From positions 1-5,288 of the forward strand of contig JAIPFG010000235.1 in NCBI GenBank assembly GCA_021736745.1: a stretch of 5,288 nt of DNA, given 5' to 3'. How positions within the stretch are numbered: position 1 is the stretch's first letter; the number at the start of each line of letters is the position of its first letter. The notes beneath the pieces are model-generated. The model made no database searches and had not been told where the DNA came from. It worked only from the letters and a program-made list of their open reading frames with translations. This document shows, one piece after another, positions 1 through 5,288 of this stretch. A program made the position numbers and the translations under genes. The stretch comes from Pseudomonadales bacterium (GTDB lineage Bacteria; Pseudomonadota; Gammaproteobacteria; Pseudomonadales; IMCC2047).

Positions 1-480
1 CAAGATATCGGCCCGGCGCTACGGGAGTTTGAGGCAGTGTACAATGCGAGTTGGAAGAAACCGGAGGGGAAGCCAGCGTTTATTGCCAAATTCTCACAGC
101 AAGCTACGCTGAATGATTGGACGAGAATCGGTATCCTGTATGTCAATTCGGTCCCCTGTGCGGTGCAATTGTGGTACGTGGCGGCGGGAGTTGGTTCAAT
201 TTTTAAATTAGCGCACGATGAAAAATTTAAAGCTTATTCTGTGGGTAGCATATTAACGTTCGAAATGTTAAGGCATGCTATCGACGAGGACGGCGTGAGC
301 AAAATTGATTTTCTTATCGGTGGCGATGGCTATAAAAAAGATTGGGGATTTAAAATGCAGGAACGCTGGGGGTTGGCTATATTTAACAAAACCTTAAGAG
401 GGCGAATGCTGGCATTCCGTCATATTTTTCTGCCTCGTGTAAAAAATCGAGTGTTGAAATTTATTTCATTAAATCGGTAA
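1..480 (+). CDS. GNAT/FemAB-like acetyltransferase (BioF2/CelD type), 3' portion
   Basis: The reading frame is open from base 1 to a TAA stop at 478-480, giving 159 visible residues. The GTG at 37 is only an internal valine codon, because the frame and the homology-like sequence continue upstream of it, so the true start lies outside the window. The fragment resembles the C-terminal GNAT fold of the Acetyltransf_6 (BioF2-like/CelD) family. A strand near residues 42-58 ends in QLWYV. It is followed by LAHDEKF (70-76), a YSVGS turn (79-83) typical of the acyl-CoA or tRNA-binding helix, and FLIGGDGYKKDW (104-115), then ERWGL. Such proteins are common in EPS loci, including XrtA-type ones, where they are thought to acylate or aminoacylate sugar intermediates in the cytoplasm. 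The substrate is unknown. The family call is firm; the exact donor and acceptor are not visible. Confidence 0.85.
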   Translation, partial: QDIGPALREFEAVYNASWKKPEGKPAFIAKFSQQATLNDWTRIGILYVNSVPCAVQLWYVAAGVGSIFKLAHDEKFKAYSVGSILTFEMLRHAIDEDGVSKIDFLIGGDGYKKDWGFKMQERWGLAIFNKTLRGRMLAFRHIFLPRVKNRVLKFISLNR

Positions 481-608
481 TGGTTAAGGTTGCCACATTC
501 GGTGGTTCGCAATTATGCCAGGACATGAGGCATTAACTTTTGGGATTTTGTATGACAATCTGTGCTGATTCTTTTTACCACTTTTCTCATAGCGGTTGGC
601 TTTAATAG
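481..608 (+). other. Intergenic region before the amidotransferase gene
   Basis: This 128-bp gap separates the acetyltransferase from the tightly packed genes that follow. It contains a small stem ATGCC/GGCAT (515-519 with 529-533, 9-nt loop) followed by a modest T-rich stretch, which could be a weak intrinsic terminator. An imperfect hairpin also joins CCAC (493-496) and GTGG (502-505). A TTGCCA at 490-495 resembles a -35 box, but no good -10 box sits 16-18 bp downstream, so no promoter is called. The gap is the most likely place for a transcription boundary in the window, but the sequence does not prove one. The second half holds the short ORF listed separately. Confidence 0.4.
552..605 (+). 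promoter_or_regulatory. Possible 17-codon leader ORF ending just before the amidotransferase start
   Basis: ATG at 552 opens a 17-residue frame (MTICADSFYHFSHSGWL) that ends at TAA 603-605. A second stop, TAG 606-608, follows at once, and the amidotransferase ATG (609) is the very next codon in the same frame. GGGA at 542-545 lies 6 nt before ATG 552 and could serve as a weak ribosome binding site, whereas nothing like one precedes ATG 609. Translation of the leader followed by reinitiation at 609 is therefore possible. It is equally possible that this is a chance ORF. I know of no matching peptide family. Confidence 0.2.
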
Positions 609-2423
609 ATGGAATATTTCATTGGCCAAACCGGGCAGGATAGCTCAGCTCAAAAAGAGGCTTTGAGTCACGCGAAGCGGCTGGAGATGGATAACCAGGA
701 CGATCTTCTCTTCGCTGATGGAAAGGGAATTGGGCGGTTTTCTGATGAGCACGTCGAAGTGATTGTGCGTGGAGAACCTCGGTTTCATCCATTAGGCGAT
801 GTCGCCGTTGCCCAAAATCTAAATGCCCAGTTAATTTCAGATGAATATAAAAAATATGGTTTTGATATGTTCGAGCGTATCAAAGGCCATTTTGTCTTTG
901 TTATTCGCGATAAGATCAATGATCGGATGATTATTGCATTGGATAAGCTGGGTACTTACCCTGTCTATTATGCAAAGACGGTTGAGGCTGGGTATATTTT
1001 TTCAGATAATTTGACTCAGTTGGTTCAGCACTCCTCTGTTAATGTCAGCCTCAGCAACCAGGCAATTTTTAATTACACCTATTTTCACATGATTCCATCC
1101 CCCGGAACCATTTATGAAGGTGTTTTCCGTGTCGATGCCGCGTGCTATCTATTATGGGAACAAGGTGATGTCAAAACAGTAAAATACTGGGTGCCACGAT
1201 TTAGGGAAGATAATTTAAAGAGCGGATCGGAAATAGCCTCTGGCCTTTACCGAAAATTAAAGAACACTATTGCGAGCTATCGGTTTCAGGGCGATGCCGG
1301 TTGTTTTTTAAGTGGTGGTTTGGACAGTTCATCTGTGGCTGGCTTTATGGCCAAGTCGAAAGATACCAGCGTTTCGGCATTTTCCATTGGTTTCCCGATT
1401 GAAGAATACAATGAGTTACCCTATGCCAGAATTGCGGCTGATGAATATCAGCTCGCACATTTCGAAAAAATTCTAACGCCGGGTGATGTGCTGAATGTAT
1501 TGCCGCAAATCATTCAACATATGGAGCAACCTTTCGGTAATTCCTCTGTGATCCCCGTATTTTGTTGTGCTGACTTCGCTAAACAAAATGGCGTAAACAC
1601 CTTGTTTGCCGGTGATGGTGGCGATGAACTTTTTGCGGGGAATACTCGTTATCAAAAGCAATTGATCTTTGAACTTTATCACCTGTTGCCATCGGGCGTA
1701 AGGTCCTTTTTACATGAGTCAGCAAAAGATGGTTTGATCGGGAGGGCACAACTCACAAGGAAGTTAAGCAGTTACATTAAGCAAGCGGAAATTGGATTGC
1801 CGCAGAGATTGGAGCAATACAATTTCTTAAACAAAATCGACGTTTCGGAAGTATTTACACCATCATTTATGCAATCGGTAGATACTAATTATCCGGAAGA
1901 GCTTTGCCAGACGGTATTTCAGACGCCAGAGAAAGCGACGGCTGTCAGTAAAATGCTGTATCTGGATTGGAAACATACTTTGACCGATAACGATTTACTG
2001 AAAGTGAGAAGTATGTGTGATTTGGCTGGAGTTGATGTTAAATTTCCGATGCTGGATGATGATTTAATTGAATATTCTTGCGATATTCCTTCGCACTATA
2101 AGGTGAATTTGACCAAGTTACGCAGGATATACAAAAATGCCGTAAAAGGATTTTTACCCAATAAAATTATCCATAAGAAAAAGCATGGGTTTGGCTTGCC
2201 TTTCGGTCTCTGGATTCAAGAAGATGCTGAGTTGCGTACTTATGCTTATAACGCGCTCGATAAACTCAAAAGTTTTAATATCTACCCGGAATCTTTCATT
2301 GAGTTTGCAAAAAAACAACACCAAGAGAATCATGCCTCGTATTATGGCGAGCTTATTTGGATTTTAATGGTGCTTGGAGAGTGGTTAACTAAGCACGAAC
2401 TCGGCCAACAGAGAAAACAATGA
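609..2423 (+). CDS. Asparagine-synthase-type amidotransferase with degenerate glutaminase domain
   Basis: This 604-residue protein has the class II AsnB layout. The N-terminal Ntn-type glutaminase-like domain covers about residues 1-190 and the ATP-pyrophosphatase synthetase domain about 210-600. The synthetase half looks intact: PP-loop SGGLDSSS (235-242), GDGGDELFAG (335-344), the DNDLLKVRSM...VKFPMLDDDLIEY block near 455-485, and KKHGFGLPFGLW. It should adenylate a carboxylate and let an amine attack it. The glutaminase half is unusual. Residue 2 is Glu, not the catalytic Cys of MCGI; RGPD and SDTE are absent; NGEIYN is replaced by RGEPRF. Ammonia or another amine may replace glutamine, as inferred. 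ATG 609 is fixed by TAA TAG directly upstream; its ribosome binding site is poor. Similar amidotransferases accompany XrtA/EPS loci, so a sugar carboxylate is a plausible substrate. The stop overlaps the next start by 4 nt. Confidence 0.87.
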   Translation: MEYFIGQTGQDSSAQKEALSHAKRLEMDNQDDLLFADGKGIGRFSDEHVEVIVRGEPRFHPLGDVAVAQNLNAQLISDEYKKYGFDMFERIKGHFVFVIRDKINDRMIIALDKLGTYPVYYAKTVEAGYIFSDNLTQLVQHSSVNVSLSNQAIFNYTYFHMIPSPGTIYEGVFRVDAACYLLWEQGDVKTVKYWVPRFREDNLKSGSEIASGLYRKLKNTIASYRFQGDAGCFLSGGLDSSSVAGFMAKSKDTSVSAFSIGFPIEEYNELPYARIAADEYQLAHFEKILTPGDVLNVLPQIIQHMEQPFGNSSVIPVFCCADFAKQNGVNTLFAGDGGDELFAGNTRYQKQLIFELYHLLPSGVRSFLHESAKDGLIGRAQLTRKLSSYIKQAEIGLPQRLEQYNFLNKIDVSEVFTPSFMQSVDTNYPEELCQTVFQTPEKATAVSKMLYLDWKHTLTDNDLLKVRSMCDLAGVDVKFPMLDDDLIEYSCDIPSHYKVNLTKLRRIYKNAVKGFLPNKIIHKKKHGFGLPFGLWIQEDAELRTYAYNALDKLKSFNIYPESFIEFAKKQHQENHASYYGELIWILMVLGEWLTKHELGQQRKQ

Positions 2424-3424
2424 ACAACTTATTTGTCCGCATGTTGATCGCTGGTCCTTCCTGGTTTTGGGGAGCGCTAAAGATAGCGGTAAATACTATT
2501 TCACCCTTTGGATCTAAGAAACGGTTGACCGTACTCATTTACCATCATGTGCTGCCGGAAAACGTCAATATGCTGGACGAAGGTGCTATTGGTGTTGCAG
2601 CATTTAATTGGCAGATGCGGCTGGTCAGCAAGGTCTTTAATGTCTTAACGCTCGACCAAGCGCTCGAGCTATTAAAAAAAGATTCCCTACCAAGACGATC
2701 TGTGGCCATTACTTTTGATGATGGCTATCTTGATAACTATACCGAAGCTCTGCCGATACTGAATCGATATGGTCTTATGGCCACTTTCTTTGTCGTTGGT
2801 AATGCCGTAAAAGAGGGTAATATTTGGAACCAAAGACTTACCGAGGCGATTCTCAAATTTGACTGTGAAAAGGTGGATTTGACCGAAATAGGCCTTGGTA
2901 TTATTTCTTTAGCCAATGAAGAAGAAAAAGTGAATGCCAATTTGGTGCTGAATGAACAATTAAAAAATTTGGCGCCTAAAGAACAAAATAGAAAAGTCGC
3001 CTACATAACCCGATTGTCGAGGGAGAGGAACTTTCGACGCGCGATGTTAAATGAGGCGCAGATCGCAAAAATGGTGGATGGAGGTATGGAAATAGGCTGC
3101 CATACAATGAACCACCCCATGCTCTCTGTTGTTCCGATTGACGCAGCGGAACAAGATATTTTAGAAAGTAAGTATTACCTCAATGAAGTCAGTGGCCAGA
3201 ATATTAAATACTTTGCCTATCCCTACGGTAAATTAGGGCAACATTTCACGGTTCAACATGCAAAACTGGTGGAAAAGTTGGACTTTAAAGCGGCATTTAC
3301 TTCCGATTGGGGCACCCTTTGCAAAGAAACCAATCCTTTTCTGATTAATAGATTCACTCCCTGGGATAAAACACCAATCAGGTTTTTGCTAAGGCTTGCC
3401 TTAAACTTTAATCGGAAGGATTAG
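2420..3424 (+). CDS. Polysaccharide deacetylase (NodB/CE4 family)
   Basis: This 334-residue protein carries the CE4 signatures. TFDDGY (98-103) supplies the presumed catalytic base Asp100 and metal ligand Asp101. HTMNH (228-232) supplies the metal-binding His228 and His232. FAYPYG (265-270) is the third motif. LTVLIYHHV, about 37-45, is the usual first strand. CE4 enzymes remove N- or O-acetyl groups from polysaccharides with a divalent metal. Between motifs 1 and 2 lies a long charged, helical-looking segment (about 128-215), so the protein is longer than compact deacetylases. The N-terminal 30 residues are fairly hydrophobic but form no convincing signal peptide, so a cytoplasmic or membrane-attached enzyme is likelier than a secreted one. 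The ATG overlaps the upstream stop as ATGA, implying translational coupling. An XrtA-locus deacetylase family (TIGR03006) is known, but I cannot tell whether this is a member. Confidence 0.9.
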   Translation: MNNLFVRMLIAGPSWFWGALKIAVNTISPFGSKKRLTVLIYHHVLPENVNMLDEGAIGVAAFNWQMRLVSKVFNVLTLDQALELLKKDSLPRRSVAITFDDGYLDNYTEALPILNRYGLMATFFVVGNAVKEGNIWNQRLTEAILKFDCEKVDLTEIGLGIISLANEEEKVNANLVLNEQLKNLAPKEQNRKVAYITRLSRERNFRRAMLNEAQIAKMVDGGMEIGCHTMNHPMLSVVPIDAAEQDILESKYYLNEVSGQNIKYFAYPYGKLGQHFTVQHAKLVEKLDFKAAFTSDWGTLCKETNPFLINRFTPWDKTPIRFLLRLALNFNRKD

Positions 3425-3450
3425 GGTTGTCTCACTTACTACTTCGACGA

Positions 3451-3475
3451 TCATCATCTTAAAGATGAGTGATGA
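3451..3475 (+). promoter_or_regulatory. Small hairpin across the hydrolase translation start
   Basis: TCATCT (3454-3459) pairs with AGATGA (3463-3468) across a TAA loop. The stem can extend with TCA (3451-3453) against TGA (3470-3472) over a one-base bulge. It covers the only purine-rich stretch before the start (AAAGATGAG) and the A of ATG 3472. A direct repeat, GATGAGT twice in tandem (3464-3477), overlaps its right arm. It could lower initiation on the hydrolase gene. It lacks a T tract and is A/T rich, so it is not a convincing terminator. Confidence 0.3.
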
Positions 3476-4329
3476 GTGAATTTATGGAACAGCCAGTCAT
3501 ATTCAAGAGTGGCCTCAACAGTCTGGTTGGAATTTATCACCATCATAATGTTTCCTGTTCCACCGGGGTGTTGATTGTTGTCGGTGGTCCTCAATATCGC
3601 GTGGGCAGTCATAGACAATTTGTGATCATGGCTCGCCGATTGAGTCAGCAGGGTATCCCTGTTTTTCGGTTTGACTACAAAGGAATGGGAGATAGTGAGG
3701 GATCTGTTTCGTCATTTGAAGGTATTCAGGATGATATCAAATCGGCAATAGATACTTTCTTTTTATTGTCAGGCGGAATGAAACGAGTGGTTATTTGGGG
3801 GTTGTGTGATGGCGCCTCTGCAGCCTGTTTATATGGGCATAAGGATAAAAGAGTCGGCGGGTTAATTTTAGTAAACCCCTGGGTCACAATGGGCAGTTCT
3901 AAAGCTAAAACCTATATCAAGTACTATTATTTTCGGCAATTATTGGAAATGGATTTCTGGCGAAGACTTCTGTCCGGTGACGTGAACATTAAGAAGTCAC
4001 TAAAAGAATTTGCGAATACCATAAAAATTAGCCTGACACCGGCCAAACAGGCAAAAAGGGGAGAGGTAAGCAAGGAGCGGGGTTTGCAAGAAAGGATGCT
4101 TATGGGAATCAAGGCATTTAATGGGGATGTCTTAACCGTTGTTAGCGGTCAAGACCTGACGGCAGCGGAGTTTAATGATTTACTGAATACAAACGCGCAA
4201 TGGCGAAGTGTTTTCGAACAAAAAAATCTGAGTCGAGTGGATTTTCCTTCAGCCGATCATACTTTTTCACAGAGAAGTTGGTTGAATGATATGTCTGACG
4301 TAACTGCCCAGTGGGTGCGTGCCGAGTGA
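3472..4329 (+). CDS. Alpha/beta hydrolase, exosortase A system-associated type 1
   Basis: With ATG 3472 as start, the product is 285 residues. GTG 3469 and ATG 3484 are alternatives, and an in-frame TGA at 3466-3468 rules out anything earlier. The fold is an alpha/beta hydrolase: VLIVVGGPQYRVGSHRQF (33-50) is the oxyanion-hole strand, FDYKGMGDSEG (67-77) the following loop, and WGLCDGASA the nucleophile elbow, with Cys112 where most relatives have Ser. Asp228 in SGQDLTAAEF and His263 in ADHTF complete a likely triad. This pattern fits the family named hydrolase 1, exosortase A system-associated (TIGR03100), which typically occurs with a second hydrolase (TIGR03101) not seen here. The substrate is unknown; acyl transfer or thioester hydrolysis is possible. 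A cytoplasmic location is likely, as there is no signal peptide. Lys/Arg-rich residues near 170-205 form a cap-like insert. The stop overlaps the next gene by 4 nt. Confidence 0.83.
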   Translation: MSEFMEQPVIFKSGLNSLVGIYHHHNVSCSTGVLIVVGGPQYRVGSHRQFVIMARRLSQQGIPVFRFDYKGMGDSEGSVSSFEGIQDDIKSAIDTFFLLSGGMKRVVIWGLCDGASAACLYGHKDKRVGGLILVNPWVTMGSSKAKTYIKYYYFRQLLEMDFWRRLLSGDVNIKKSLKEFANTIKISLTPAKQAKRGEVSKERGLQERMLMGIKAFNGDVLTVVSGQDLTAAEFNDLLNTNAQWRSVFEQKNLSRVDFPSADHTFSQRSWLNDMSDVTAQWVRAE

Positions 4330-5288
4330 AAAAAGTACTACTCATTGCCTATCATTTCCCACCCATTCTAATTAGCAGTGGATTACAAAGAACCTTATCC
4401 TTGGCGCGTTATTCAAATGACTATGGGTGGGAGCCCATGGTCCTGTCGATAGCTCCTCGGGGATACCCGTTAATCAGCGATAATCAACTTAAAGATATTC
4501 CGCCGGGTGTGTTGGTGGAGAGGGCGTTTGGATTGGATACTGCCCGCCATTTATCTTTTTCCGGGCGATATCCAGGATTTCTAGCACTTCCGGACAGGTG
4601 GGCGACGTGGTTACCCATGGCGGTTATCTCGGGATTGAAGATGATCAGGAAATATAGGCCCAATGTACTATGGTCTACTTACCCTATAGCAACAGCACAG
4701 CTCATTGGGTTGACGTTACATCGTTTAACCGGTATTTCCTGGGTTGCTGATTTTCGTGATTCCATGACGGAAGAGCAGTACCCTCACGAAAAGAGGAAAA
4801 GGCAGGTCTATCGTTGGATAGAAAAAAGAACCGTTGAGCAAGCAGACAAGGTAGTGTTCACCGCCCCCGGCACGTTAGCTATGTATCAGGATCGTTATCC
4901 CCGCTTTGATCCGGAGAAGTTTAAAATTATTTCAAACGGGTTTGATGAGGAAATATTTCAAGCCGTTGAGAAAAGGGCCGCAGGATCAGAACCCAAACCC
5001 AAACCCAAACCAAACGTTAAATCCGGCCCACTAATTTTGTTGCACAGCGGTATTCTCTATTCCTGGGAGCGAAATCCCAGTCACTTTTTTCAGGCAATTG
5101 CAGAACTAAAATCCAGTGGTGAAATTAGTGCATTAACCTTGAATATTATTCTACGGGCCAGCGGCTATGAAAAGTCGTTTCGTCCTGTTCTTAAGGCGCT
5201 CGATATTGAAGATATTGTTTTTTTAAAACCTGGAATCTGCTATGAGGATGCGTTGACAGAAATGCTGCGTGCCGATGGTTTGCTGGTA
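4326..5288 (+). CDS. Glycosyltransferase, GT4-like GT-B fold, 5' portion
   Basis: GTG at 4326 overlaps the hydrolase TGA as GTGA and opens a frame that reaches the window edge without a stop, giving 321 visible residues. The start MKKVLLIAYHFPPILISSGLQR is typical of GT4 enzymes, with HFPP at 10-13 and Gly19 in the donor/acceptor loop. STYPIATA (117-124), VADFRDSM (140-147), TAPGTL and SNGFDEEIF (203-211) follow the order of EPS-locus GT4 proteins. The C-terminal Rossmann domain begins at PLILLHSGILYSWERNP (235-251). The nucleotide-sugar binding end, including any E-x7-E motif, lies beyond the window. It should transfer a sugar from a nucleotide donor to a lipid-linked glycan on the cytoplasmic face. 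The sugar cannot be predicted. A Pro-Lys repeat (223-229) marks the interdomain linker. No strong ribosome binding site is visible, so expression probably depends on coupling to the hydrolase. Confidence 0.85.
   Translation, partial: MKKVLLIAYHFPPILISSGLQRTLSLARYSNDYGWEPMVLSIAPRGYPLISDNQLKDIPPGVLVERAFGLDTARHLSFSGRYPGFLALPDRWATWLPMAVISGLKMIRKYRPNVLWSTYPIATAQLIGLTLHRLTGISWVADFRDSMTEEQYPHEKRKRQVYRWIEKRTVEQADKVVFTAPGTLAMYQDRYPRFDPEKFKIISNGFDEEIFQAVEKRAAGSEPKPKPKPNVKSGPLILLHSGILYSWERNPSHFFQAIAELKSSGEISALTLNIILRASGYEKSFRPVLKALDIEDIVFLKPGICYEDALTEMLRADGLLV
4992..5014 (+). repeat. CCCAAA hexanucleotide tandem repeat inside the glycosyltransferase
   Basis: Three exact CCCAAA units are followed by a degenerate CCAAA unit. 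The repeat is read in frame as alternating Pro-Lys (residues 223-228) plus Pro229. It lies between the N-terminal domain and the first strand of the C-terminal domain. Because the unit is 6 nt, gain or loss of copies changes the linker by whole Pro-Lys pairs and does not shift the frame. Confidence 0.85.

Noticed and set aside
37..480. GTG at 37 as the true start of the acetyltransferase
   Set aside because: The frame is open to base 1 and the upstream residues continue the family-like sequence; the gene is cut by the window edge.
490..519. Possible sigma-70 promoter with TTGCCA at 490-495
   Set aside because: The -10 candidates at usable spacing (such as TATGCC) match the consensus poorly.
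515..540. Intrinsic terminator after the acetyltransferase
   Set aside because: The stem has only five base pairs with a 9-nt loop, and the T tract is interrupted; it is noted in the intergenic entry but not called.
1473..1682. Minus-strand ORF of 69 codons
   Set aside because: It lies entirely within conserved synthetase-domain coding sequence of the amidotransferase and has no recognisable domain or start context.
2185..2367. Plus-strand 60-codon ORF in another frame
   Set aside because: It is inside the conserved C-terminal part of the amidotransferase and its translation resembles no known protein.
2737..2940. Minus-strand ORF of 67 codons
   Set aside because: It is antisense to the deacetylase and looks like a by-product of its coding sequence.
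3927..4112. Minus-strand ORF of 61 codons
   Set aside because: It is antisense to the hydrolase and has no supporting feature.
4991..5016. Telomere-like or CRISPR-like repeat
   Set aside because: The CCCAAA array is very short, has no spacers and is read in frame as part of the glycosyltransferase, so it is a coding microsatellite.

Overview
The window is a block of a bacterial exopolysaccharide (EPS) biosynthesis locus of the kind linked to exosortase A (XrtA/PEP-CTERM) in Gammaproteobacteria and some Betaproteobacteria. The best indicator is the alpha/beta hydrolase at 3472-4329, which resembles 'hydrolase 1, exosortase A system-associated'. The genes around it also fit: a FemAB/CelD-like acetyltransferase, an asparagine-synthase-type amidotransferase, a CE4 polysaccharide deacetylase and a GT4 glycosyltransferase. 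No exosortase, PEP-CTERM protein, chain-length regulator or Wzx/Wzy gene is visible, so the XrtA link rests on family resemblance. GC content is moderate by eye, which would suit a marine or cellulolytic gammaproteobacterium (Cellvibrionales-like), but the genus cannot be fixed.

All genes are on the + strand. Positions 1-480 hold the 3' end of the acetyltransferase. A 128-bp gap (481-608) follows, with weak hairpins and a possible 17-codon leader ORF. The amidotransferase (609-2423) overlaps the deacetylase (2420-3424) by 4 nt (ATGA). A 44- to 47-bp gap holds a small hairpin that reaches the next start codon. The hydrolase (3472-4329) overlaps the glycosyltransferase by 4 nt (GTGA). The glycosyltransferase starts at 4326 and runs off the right edge, so it has no stop codon here. 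Everything from 609 onward looks like one transcription unit.

A working model for the genes, which is inference: the glycosyltransferase adds a sugar to a lipid-linked repeat unit; the deacetylase may expose amines on N-acetylated sugars; the acetyltransferase and the Cys-nucleophile hydrolase may add, move or remove acyl groups; and the amidotransferase may form an amide on a uronic acid or another carboxylate. The most notable points are the missing glutaminase cysteine and other glutaminase motifs in the amidotransferase, the Cys nucleophile of the hydrolase, an in-frame CCCAAA repeat in the glycosyltransferase linker, and the two unusual translation-start regions at 609 and 3472. The locus type is known; I see no clearly new defence or mobile system.
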